This document shows, in pieces, positions 35,238 through 42,176 of a stretch of DNA of 64,000 nucleotides (the first letter of the stretch is position 1; every line of letters begins with the position of its first letter). This stretch comes from Planctomycetes bacterium syqfu. GTDB lineage: Bacteria > Planctomycetota > Phycisphaerae > Phycisphaerales > Phycisphaeraceae. Under the pieces are notes generated by a model. The model saw only the letters and a program-made list of their open reading frames with translations. It made no database searches and had not been told where the DNA came from. Location: assembly GCA_020974905.1 (NCBI GenBank), contig CP087563.1, forward strand, positions 3,162,001-3,226,000. The letters are read 5' to 3'. A program made the position numbers and the translations under genes.

Positions 35238-35640
35238 TGAGATATTCACTTTCAAGGCTGGACATCGGACCACCACACAGTGGGCAACGATGAAGCGGGA
35301 ACGATGCGATTCGCACCACGAGTTGGCCACCGGGGATGGGCAGTCTGCGACGCGTGACAAGTAAATCAACCTGCGAATCGTCTTCGTAAATCCCGGCATG
35401 CTGCATCGAATCCAGCGACGCCTTCTGGATGTTGTCCAGGTCACGACGTCGCCGATCCGGTGGGAAGGCATCCATCGCTACGGCCAAACGACCATCGCGT
35501 GGCGGTTGACCGCCCATCCCCTGACACTGCGTTTTGACCTGTTGGCGATAGGCACGACCTTGGCGGCTGATAAGTGTTCGTCCCCGGAAGTGTCGCCAAT
35601 AATGATTGACCGACGGTGGATAAGGCAAGACTAATTCCAT
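35227..35640 (-). CDS. rusA: RusA-like Holliday junction resolvase
   Basis: 137 residues from ATG at 35640. It starts LVLPYPPSVNHYWRHFRGRT, the typical RusA beginning, and carries the catalytic acidic pattern in PDRRRRDLDNIQKASLD with D-x-D-N and a later D, then YEDDSQV. The C-terminal end adds a zinc-like CPLCGG. RusA resolves Holliday junctions during phage recombination. Neighbours DUF669, Sak4-like ATPase and exonuclease form a phage recombination cassette. Confidence 0.88.
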   Translation of the reverse strand: MELVLPYPPSVNHYWRHFRGRTLISRQGRAYRQQVKTQCQGMGGQPPRDGRLAVAMDAFPPDRRRRDLDNIQKASLDSMQHAGIYEDDSQVDLLVTRRRLPIPGGQLVVRIASFPLHRCPLCGGPMSSLESEYLNDN

Positions 35641-35651
35641 GTGACACCCCC

Positions 35652-36116
35652 TTAGCGCTTCCACGGTGCAGGACCATCGGAGACCGGTTTCTGACACGAA
35701 GCGTTGGAAGTTTCGGGAGATTGCTTGGGCTCGAATCCCTTGATTTCGTTGGTCAACTCATCGTTGTCGACCCGCTTTTTCAGCTTGACATTGACGACTA
35801 ACGGCAAGTTATGAAGATCGGTACTGTCCTTAGGCTGCATGACATTGACCGCACGACAGATGGCCGACAGATCGCCACGGGCAATCTTGACGGCAGTAGC
35901 GTTGGGATTGTCCAGGTTCAAACGAGCCCAGAGCATGCGCCCTTTGAAGTCGCCTTCCAGAATGCTGAGGGTCAATTCCAGATAACTACCGCCCCCGGAT
36001 TTTGTGGGCTTGGTTTCTGATGCGGTGATCGCTGCCAGGTATTTACCGGCGGGGATCGGTTCGAACGAACTGTTGGGTTCGACATCGTTTGCGTTAAAGC
36101 CATTGAGATTGGCCAT
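35652..36116 (-). CDS. DUF669 single-strand-binding-like protein
   Basis: 154 residues. The family start is seen in FNANDVEPNSSFEPIPAGKY, then ITASETKPTKSGGGSYLELT, LEGDFKGRMLWARLNLDNPN and an acidic/Pro tail. DUF669 proteins are small OB-fold-like, often coded beside Sak4 recombinases, and are believed to bind single-stranded DNA. The gene lies between RusA and the Sak4-like ATPase. Confidence 0.82.
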   Translation of the reverse strand: MANLNGFNANDVEPNSSFEPIPAGKYLAAITASETKPTKSGGGSYLELTLSILEGDFKGRMLWARLNLDNPNATAVKIARGDLSAICRAVNVMQPKDSTDLHNLPLVVNVKLKKRVDNDELTNEIKGFEPKQSPETSNASCQKPVSDGPAPWKR

Positions 36117-36175
36117 AAAGATATTCCTCCATCAATTAAAAAATGGTTGTTGACAAAAAGACTGTGTTTTATGGG

Positions 36176-36973
36176 TTAATGTTTATGCTTGGCAGTTTGA
36201 TTGGACGTGGGCGTGTCGGCCTGCATCATCGCTTCCATCAGGGCGTACCAGGACAACGGCAGTTCTGTCGGCAGGCCGTAACGATTCTTGGCAATGCAGG
36301 CCGGACTGCCAACGCATCGCATCACGCGCTCGCCACCATCTTTGCCCAAGCCGGAAGCCAAAGTGCGGTTGCGGTTGAAACCGGCATCTTCGGTTTTGGT
36401 GATGATCTTGCGTGTGGCAAACAACACCGCGTCGGCCCATTCGGTGATCACTGCATTGGCATGTTTGTGCAGACGTGGGGAAAACCGGTCATATGCCCCG
36501 ACTTCCGGATCAGAGAATGTTTCGACTTTGGCGTGCGCCAACAGAATGATGCACATGTTTTGTTTGGTGCGCAACGTATCGAGACCAGACAATAGCATGC
36601 GCCAGTGTGTCAACGCATGGGTGTAACCACGGGCATAACCACCGTCCACTTTTTCGATACTGTTAACGCCGTAATCCTTGCAAAGCCGATCCCAGATCAA
36701 GCGTTCGAGCCAGTCGAGGGAGTCGATGACCAACGTCTGGTATTCGTGATCTTCCTTGATCAAGGAATCAATGGCATTGATGACATCGTCGTATGTGGTA
36801 GCCAGCGGGAAACTCGCACAATCGATCTGATCCAGACCGTCTTCAGTTTGGATAAAAATGGGATTGGGAGCCTGCGATGCCGTGGTGGATTTACCGATAC
36901 CCTCAGTGCCGTAGAGAATGATGCGCGGCGGGGATTGACGTTTACCAGTGTGGACTTGTTGCAATAAGGACAT
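36176..36973 (-). CDS. Sak4-like single-strand annealing/RecA-type ATPase
   Basis: 265 residues. Walker A lies in IILYGTEGIGKSTTASQ (~18-34), Walker B-like LVIDSLDWLE at ~80, and the conserved GGYARGYTHAL and LLAHAKVETF follow. This pattern matches the AAA_24/Sak4 group of phage recombinases, RecA-fold ATPases that promote annealing with a DUF669-type partner. The gene lies immediately upstream of DUF669. A hairpin made from two TTCCGGGGG copies separates it from the exonuclease gene. Confidence 0.82.
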   Translation of the reverse strand: MSLLQQVHTGKRQSPPRIILYGTEGIGKSTTASQAPNPIFIQTEDGLDQIDCASFPLATTYDDVINAIDSLIKEDHEYQTLVIDSLDWLERLIWDRLCKDYGVNSIEKVDGGYARGYTHALTHWRMLLSGLDTLRTKQNMCIILLAHAKVETFSDPEVGAYDRFSPRLHKHANAVITEWADAVLFATRKIITKTEDAGFNRNRTLASGLGKDGGERVMRCVGSPACIAKNRYGLPTELPLSWYALMEAMMQADTPTSNQTAKHKH

Positions 36974-37029
36974 GAATCAAACTCCTGGATATGATGAGTA
37001 AAGCACAAAACAAAGTCGCCTGCTCCGAA

Positions 37030-37074
37030 CCCCCCGGAAGTTATGAAGAGCAAGCTTTTTGAACTTCCGGGGGG
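37030..37074. repeat. Inverted pair of TTCCGGGGG motifs (13-bp stem)
   Basis: The left arm CCCCCCGGAAGTT (37030-37042) and right arm AACTTCCGGGGGG (37062-37074) are exact reverse complements separated by 19 bp. They lie between the exonuclease stop and the Sak4-like start. An RNA hairpin here could tune expression between the two genes. A terminator would need a T tract, which is not seen on either side. Confidence 0.6.
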
Positions 37075-37098
37075 AGGCGATGAGATATGTAGGGAAGG

Positions 37099-37923
37099 TT
37101 ACGAGGCGTTTAGTAGACGCATGGTTTCGTAGCCGGTGGGCCAGTGATCCTTTTTGTGCGCTTTCTTGAGCCGATCAATGGCTGCATGGTTTTCACGGCG
37201 TGCCTGCTTAAGTGTTTGTTCACTGACCTGCCAAACACCGCAGCGGAAGGGCTCGGATTTTTCGACAGCGATGAGATAGACCGGCACGAGTTCACCAGTC
37301 ACTTTTGCGAGCATGTCCTGATAGAAAGCCATCTGGTTGGGATAGCGCCAACGCTTGGCTTCAAACTCGAAGCGATCCAGATCGCTGGTGGTCTTGACAT
37401 CCGCAATGCCCATATGAGGATGTACCCAATCCAAGCGTGCTTGACTGGCTAAACCGCAGTATTCCGTGCGAATCACACCTTCGGAGCGACCGTACAGCAG
37501 CAAGTCGATTGCCATGCTGTTCATACTCACGCCACTGGCCAGGTTCTCGATCAAGTCCATGTCGCTGTAGTGAACGCCCGGTTTGCCTTGAGCCTCAGCC
37601 CACCCCCGGAAAGCTTGAGTATCCCTGCCGAAGGGCTTGTTTGTCTTGGGATTGATCGGACCACCGAGAGCAAACTGCGATTCATACGCATCACGGCCTT
37701 CGAGAATGCGGCAGTGCGTCGCGCGGCCAATGAGCATGGCAGCGGTTTCCTCACGCTGCATCAGGCCCAGTTGTTTCTTGCGGTACAGCCACGGGCAGTT
37801 CATGAAATCAATGAGTTGGTGGCTTGACAGGTAACGTGTCGCCTGTGCGTGGTACTCATCGGCGGGTTCCGTTTCCAGCACGTCCAGGTCGATGGTCAGT
37901 TCCGGTTCTTCAATCTCCGTCAA
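37099..37923 (-). CDS. RecB/YqaJ-like exonuclease (PD-(D/E)XK)
   Basis: 274 residues from a TTG at 37923, chosen because AAGGAGG lies 6 bp upstream; there is no ATG in this stretch and the farther TTG at 37992 lacks a site. The core has YLSSHQLIDFMNCPWLYRKK, then MLIGRATHCRILEG (His motif) and the catalytic QARLDWVHPHMGIADVKTTS (D ... D-V-K). Such phage nucleases degrade one strand to load annealing proteins. Partners Sak4-like ATPase, DUF669 and RusA follow in the operon. Confidence 0.8.
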   Translation of the reverse strand: MTEIEEPELTIDLDVLETEPADEYHAQATRYLSSHQLIDFMNCPWLYRKKQLGLMQREETAAMLIGRATHCRILEGRDAYESQFALGGPINPKTNKPFGRDTQAFRGWAEAQGKPGVHYSDMDLIENLASGVSMNSMAIDLLLYGRSEGVIRTEYCGLASQARLDWVHPHMGIADVKTTSDLDRFEFEAKRWRYPNQMAFYQDMLAKVTGELVPVYLIAVEKSEPFRCGVWQVSEQTLKQARRENHAAIDRLKKAHKKDHWPTGYETMRLLNAS

Positions 37924-37969
37924 TGCGGCCTCCTTGGTTATGGGACGGAAAAAACTTCCGCCCTCATAG

Positions 37970-38037
37970 TTACTAGTTGCCGATAGGCCCAAATATCACG
38001 AGCGCTTTTTCCGAAAAAAATGAAAAAAGTCCAAATC
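37970..38037 (-). promoter_or_regulatory. Copy B of the 68-bp repeat upstream of the replication/recombination block
   Basis: Matches 21217-21284 without gaps (16 identical bases, 11 variable, about 33 of 41 matching). It ends 47 bp before the exonuclease start. The divergently transcribed sigma-like gene begins 196 bp to the right. A phage-specific promoter is the simplest reading. Confidence 0.5.
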
Positions 38038-38126
38038 ACATGTTCACACATGAGGATGAACCGGGGCCATGTTCACATGTCTATCCTCACATGTGCCCGG
38101 TCCAGGCTAATGTCCGGGCACATGTG
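38037..38126. promoter_or_regulatory. Cluster of ACATGT palindromes (candidate operator region)
   Basis: Exact ACATGT palindromes lie at 38038, 38075, 38089 and 38120, with a near copy (ACATGA) at 38048. Two longer inverted repeats overlap them: CACACATGAGGAT with ATCCTCACATGTG, and CACATGTGCCCGG with CCGGGCACATGTG (13-bp arms). The cluster lies between divergent genes (exonuclease block and sigma-like gene), the usual place for a repressor or activator. Confidence 0.5.
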
Positions 38127-38232
38127 TTCGACGGCCCACAGGTCCATTCGTACATACAACCCGACAGTCCTCCGTCATGATCGTGACTTGCCGCATGGAT
38201 GCGGTGCAGAAAACAGTCATGGAGGACCACAC

Positions 38233-38772
38233 ATGTCGAACAAACACGCCAAAGAGATTTTTCGCCAATATTCAGGAGCATTACAGCCCTGGCAGATCAG
38301 GTTAGCCTTCGGGCGCATCAAGCGATTCAAACTACCACCGCACACGTGGGATGATGTGATGCAGGACTTGGCGATCATCCTCTGGTCATTTGAGTTCGAT
38401 CCGGACAAAGCAGGCGAAACCAAGGTCGAAACGATCCTCACACGCATGATGGACAATCACATTCGCATGCTCCGTCGTTGCTATGCGCGACATCAGACGA
38501 TGCTGGAACGATTGGAGGAGATGTTGAAGATGGCCCAGCCCGAGCCACCAATTCCCGATGATCTGGCTGCATACGGTGAATTGCATGAGACGATTGCCGG
38601 TTTGCCAGAGTTGCAGCAGGAAGTGTGTAAGGCCTTGATGCATGGTGACAGCATACAGGTCATCGCCCAGGAAACCGGGCGTGCCTGGAGCACGATTCAA
38701 TTCCACGTGCAGTGCATCAAACAGGTTTTATCCGACAAAGGATTCGATAAAGGCTTCGAGCAAGGCGCATAA
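38233..38772 (+). CDS. Sigma-70-like (ECF-type) factor encoded by the prophage
   Basis: 179 residues from ATG at 38233 with GGAGG 9 bp upstream. The frame is open from 38020 but the upstream part is not protein-like. The N-terminal half matches sigma region 2 in outline (TWDDVMQDLAIILWSFEF, TILTRMMDNHIRMLRRCY). The C-terminal half matches a region 4 HTH (LPELQQEVCKALMHGDSIQV, IAQETGRAWSTIQFHVQCIK). It lacks a long linker. It may direct phage promoters such as the 68-bp repeats. It is followed by a terminator. Confidence 0.65.
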   Translation: MSNKHAKEIFRQYSGALQPWQIRLAFGRIKRFKLPPHTWDDVMQDLAIILWSFEFDPDKAGETKVETILTRMMDNHIRMLRRCYARHQTMLERLEEMLKMAQPEPPIPDDLAAYGELHETIAGLPELQQEVCKALMHGDSIQVIAQETGRAWSTIQFHVQCIKQVLSDKGFDKGFEQGA

Positions 38773-38773
38773 A

Positions 38774-38798
38774 AAAACCCGGCGATTAAACCGGGTTC
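38774..38798 (+). terminator. Rho-independent terminator after the sigma-like gene
   Basis: An inverted repeat AACCCGG/CCGGGTT (arms near 38777-38783 and 38791-38797) follows the stop codon. An A-run lies on its left, so it may act in both directions between two convergent genes. Confidence 0.6.
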
Positions 38799-38827
38799 GT
38801 GCAATCACTCATTGTGACAACGTGCAT

Positions 38828-39241
38828 TTACCTTGCAGTAAATGTGCTACCGCGTTGTCCCTTGAGATTCATGCGGGTGAGCTTACCGGCCTTGGCCAGT
38901 TTGGCGAGTGTGTTACTGGCCATGCCACTTCGCCCTTCCTTGATCCAGTGTTCGTTGACTTGAGCTGTAGTGCATTCGGGATTGGCTTGCACGAAGGCCA
39001 GAACTGATTCATCACCGGTCAGTGCGTAGCCACCACGTCCACGCCTTGTGGACTTAATAGATGGTTGATTGACCTTGGCAGGTCGACCACGACGAGGCTT
39101 AGCTGGCATCGATTCAATATTCATTCCCAGTTGCTGGAACGTCGAATCAATCGCCTCAATGGCTTGGACATGATCTGCACGTTCAGCCTGAAGCTTACCA
39201 ACGAGATTAAGCAATTCAGTTGAGGTAGTAGTTTGAGACAT
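38828..39241 (-). CDS. Putative DNA-binding regulator with winged-helix end
   Basis: 137 residues. The N-terminal helix (LNLVGKLQAERADHVQAIEA) is coiled-coil-like, followed by an AT-hook-like basic linker (KPRRGRPAKVNQPSIKSTRR). The C-terminal 60 residues resemble a winged helix: ESVLAFVQANPECTTAQVNE, MASNTLAKLAKAGKLTRMNL. It could be a nucleoid-like protein or a phage regulator. It converges on the sigma-like gene. Confidence 0.6.
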   Translation of the reverse strand: MSQTTTSTELLNLVGKLQAERADHVQAIEAIDSTFQQLGMNIESMPAKPRRGRPAKVNQPSIKSTRRGRGGYALTGDESVLAFVQANPECTTAQVNEHWIKEGRSGMASNTLAKLAKAGKLTRMNLKGQRGSTFTAR

Positions 39242-39324
39242 CGTAAAAAAACTCCGAAAGAAAAGGTTAAATCCTGTGCATGTTGCAACGACATTGACGC
39301 AACATGACAGGCAAGTTTGGACAG

Positions 39325-40155
39325 TTAAGTGTTTTGTAAATCGAAAAAAAGTTCTTCGGGGAAGTCATCACGGCATTCAATCGTGATCCAGTCGCGCAGG
39401 TGATAACCCACGCCACCGTTGGCAATCACATCCTCCTTCTCACAGATATAGGAAAGCCGGTTACGCATCACTGTGGCAATCCGATTGCGTATGGTTCGCA
39501 CAGCCTGTACCGCTGTGCCTTGAGACATATTCGGATGGAGTCTGCTGGCCAGTTGCCCACTGCTTAAGCACACGAAATGACCTTGTGAATTCTTGTCTTT
39601 TAGCAGATTCAGAATGCACCAGGAATGACTGCGCTCACCAAGCTCTGCAATGGTCTCATCACACAGTTCAAAGCGCGTGGCATAAACAGCCAGAACGCCA
39701 CCAGCAAAAGGCCGCATCGGTTGAACGATGGGTAGTGGTACGGGGAGCAATGGCCTGCGTCGAGATTTGCGCAATGCTTGTCGGATGACATACAGCAACG
39801 TGCGCCCTGTCGTTGAGAACGGCTTGGCAATGCTGCCGTCGATCCCCAACTCGTGCAACTCACCTATCAACTCAACACATTGTTGATGCTGAGCGGTCAT
39901 CAATACAACAGGCACTCGCGCCTTTGCGCGAATCTGTTTGAGTAAGTTGACCCCGTAATCTGGTGAATCACTGCCACCAGGACGTGAAGGGATTTCCAGG
40001 TCCAAAAGGATCAGGTCGTATTCGCAGGAGTCCAGAAACTCATTGGCTTCCTGCTGGTTCGTCGCCCAGTCGCTGGCACATCCCAGTGATGCAAGGCAAT
40101 CATCAATTGTTTGCGTTTTAATCTGCTTATCATCTTCAACGACGAGAAACCTCAT
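39325..40155 (-). CDS. Response regulator with C-terminal winged HTH
   Basis: 276 residues from ATG at 40155 (a start at 40179 adds eight residues). The receiver domain has acidic residues in FLVVEDDKQIK, the phospho-acceptor Asp in LILLDLEIPS, Thr in VVLMTAQH and Lys in GSIAKPFS. After a basic linker, a C-terminal DNA-binding region (QLASRLHPNMSQGTAVQAVR, TIRNRIATVMRNRLSYICE) suggests an OmpR-like wing. No partner histidine kinase lies nearby. It is the last recognisable prophage gene at the right edge. Confidence 0.8.
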   Translation of the reverse strand: MRFLVVEDDKQIKTQTIDDCLASLGCASDWATNQQEANEFLDSCEYDLILLDLEIPSRPGGSDSPDYGVNLLKQIRAKARVPVVLMTAQHQQCVELIGELHELGIDGSIAKPFSTTGRTLLYVIRQALRKSRRRPLLPVPLPIVQPMRPFAGGVLAVYATRFELCDETIAELGERSHSWCILNLLKDKNSQGHFVCLSSGQLASRLHPNMSQGTAVQAVRTIRNRIATVMRNRLSYICEKEDVIANGGVGYHLRDWITIECRDDFPEELFFDLQNT

Positions 40156-40552
40156 TCGTCGTGTGCCCTTTCCGCTCACGTATTGGAAGGGTGATCATAT
40201 TATCGTCCCGGAAATGAGACGGAACCACCATGAGCTAAAACGAATTCGTCAGGCTATTCCCCCAGCCTGAGCTTTTCTACTTAAACCGATATGAACCTTG
40301 TGGAATAAAGAAGGCAGTTTGCATGCCTTCATCTCCACCTATCGGTAACAACTACGTGGGCCTTGACACATCGACAATTGCCTTTGAATCGATGAACCTG
40401 TTGAGCACACTCGAATCCCGGCCCACGAAGGATTGAAGAGCATTCTGAATGTCGACGGCCAACGTAAGGACAAGTAAACGCTACGTGGCAAACGGTTTTA
40501 CATATGAAATATCTCCAATTTGAATCTATAAATTTGACGGATCAAATCCATA
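40156..40552. other. Right prophage edge, no gene seen
   Basis: 397 bp between the response regulator and the first chromosomal gene. The region should carry the right attachment site, but no repeat shared with 6282-6627 was seen. Its mixed composition shows no riboswitch or tRNA. Confidence 0.3.
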
Positions 40553-42145
40553 TCAAATCATGCTCTCATTGACATGTGCCTTGTGGTGATTACGAAATGT
40601 TGCAGCCAGATCAAGATTTCGCACGCAACAATAACGTCTACCGTCATGAACCTGCGCCAATTGCAATTGTGCATCTGTTTGCTTGATCAGATCCAATGCT
40701 CCTGAATGGGCTGTGCCTGCAAAAGCGTTCAGGAATAACGGGCCAACCGGTTGCCTGCGTGTTGCCAGTCGACGGATAATCTGACGATCACCACGCAAAT
40801 CAATGGCACCGATATGAAAAGTCCGGCCATCCATGTGTGGATCATCCACATCCACACCACGGGGATCAGGACGCCCCCAGTATCCGCTGGTCAACACATC
40901 GGGTTGGACACGCCATGCCACCGCTTCAGACTCAGCCATGACCTTCAGGACGCTGATCCCCGTAGCCTGAAGATATTGGCGGGTCATCTGACAATACGCA
41001 ATAAACCCTTTGGACCGATCCGTTCTAGGATGCCCATCTCCGATCATGGCGCCCAGTTCATGTGCTTCGAGTTTTTTCACATACCAGTCGAACAATCGTG
41101 GAGCCAGATCAATCAAGCCGGGATTGATGATCCAAGTACATGGCGGACAATCCGACAAATCGCTACGCATGATCAGGTCCGGCATGTACACCATGCTATG
41201 CAATAAATTGTCCCCATCCGCCACCTGGTAAGCCAGCATCACATCCTGCGATGTCACCTCGTGAGTAACAGGCTGATATTCGGGCATGGCAATATCCGAA
41301 CTGGGGCGAGAGGCTGAGTGAACACTCAGATTTTCTACGCCGATACAGGGAACCAAAAAGTATCCCATCTCCGAAAGAATCGATGCGCCTGGATGCTCAT
41401 CGATCCATCCCATCACGGGTGTACCGGCAGGATAGCATTGCAATACATCCGCAAAGTGCTGCTGTTCCCGAACATTTTTAACATCCAGATGAAATGTAAA
41501 AAGCTTCAGTGCCGTCACGTAGTCCTTGTTTGCCGCTCCCCAACTTTGCTTGTCTAACGTCATGTGCGACCAGACAAATGCAACATCATGAGAGGCACTG
41601 TCAAACCAGTTCTCCAACAACCAGCTCAAGCAGGCCAGGTTGTCAGCAAACTGCAATCGACGCAAATCTTCAACAACCGGCAGACGATGGCCAATCCATT
41701 GAGCCAACTCCGGCGAAACCACCAAGCTGTCGGTTTGAGCGGCGATGGTGGTGGCTGCTTCGATGGTCGCCTGATCCAGGAGCGGGTCCCAAATCACCAT
41801 ACCGGTACAGACGTGCTCAAACTGCCTGAACATTGCTTCAAAACCAGGCCAACGCGGATGCTTGCCACGTGCCATGACTTGCATCGGAATATCCGCATAA
41901 AGCTCATCGGCCAGGCGCTCAGAGACATGAGCCTGATTGCCCCCTCCGCCGTAGTTGTCCTGACAATAAGTGCCATGAACGTAAACCTTGCGTGTCTGCC
42001 CGCGATTAACCAAGCCTTGCAAGGCACAGGCTGCAATCTGGCCGTCCATCTGGTCACAGGACAAATCTATTTTCAGCAGACCATGACAAGGCGTGCGCAC
42101 CGTGGGATAACGAAAAACCAAGTTGGATTGTGAATGGCGTAACAT
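40553..42145 (-). CDS. GxGYxYP-type putative glycoside hydrolase
   Basis: 530 residues, no obvious signal peptide. The C-terminal half contains MLAYQVADGDNLLHSMVYMP with the DGDN box, then CTWIINPGLIDLAPRLFDW. These match the GxGYxYP family, a group of predicted glycosidases. The N-terminal part (LLKIDLSCDQMDGQIAACAL) fits the conserved beta domain of that family. It lies 31 bp after a GH-A-type hydrolase on the same strand, so the two probably act on related substrates. Enzyme activity is inferred, not shown. Confidence 0.6.
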   Translation of the reverse strand: MLRHSQSNLVFRYPTVRTPCHGLLKIDLSCDQMDGQIAACALQGLVNRGQTRKVYVHGTYCQDNYGGGGNQAHVSERLADELYADIPMQVMARGKHPRWPGFEAMFRQFEHVCTGMVIWDPLLDQATIEAATTIAAQTDSLVVSPELAQWIGHRLPVVEDLRRLQFADNLACLSWLLENWFDSASHDVAFVWSHMTLDKQSWGAANKDYVTALKLFTFHLDVKNVREQQHFADVLQCYPAGTPVMGWIDEHPGASILSEMGYFLVPCIGVENLSVHSASRPSSDIAMPEYQPVTHEVTSQDVMLAYQVADGDNLLHSMVYMPDLIMRSDLSDCPPCTWIINPGLIDLAPRLFDWYVKKLEAHELGAMIGDGHPRTDRSKGFIAYCQMTRQYLQATGISVLKVMAESEAVAWRVQPDVLTSGYWGRPDPRGVDVDDPHMDGRTFHIGAIDLRGDRQIIRRLATRRQPVGPLFLNAFAGTAHSGALDLIKQTDAQLQLAQVHDGRRYCCVRNLDLAATFRNHHKAHVNESMI

Positions 42146-42176
42146 ATAAATGACCTGTCATCAAAAATGATCTACA

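Larger units (their letters stand above)
6400..40200. mobile_element. Siphovirus-like prophage, about 34 kb
   Basis: The element runs from a tyrosine integrase at the left to a response regulator at the right. It carries excisionase, tail tube, tail chaperones, tape measure, head-tail joining proteins, DUF2190 protein, protease-capsid fusion, lambda-type portal, terminase, methyltransferases, primase-helicase, RusA, DUF669, Sak4-like ATPase and exonuclease. Leftward structural and replication blocks are separated by a small rightward cluster at 23.9-25.3 kb. The structural block is frame-broken in several genes and the replication block is intact. End coordinates are approximate because no att repeat was found. 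Confidence 0.85.

Noticed and set aside
38020-38232. N-terminal extension of the sigma-like gene (frame open from 38020, starting MKKVQI)
   Set aside because: The extension is rich in His, Met and Arg, covers the palindrome cluster, and the ATG at 38233 has a good Shine-Dalgarno. The third-position differences in MKKVQI between repeat copies are noted but too short to prove coding.
6282-40552. A direct repeat marking attL and attR of the prophage
   Set aside because: Compared by eye over both edges; no shared core longer than a few bases was found, so the ends remain approximate.
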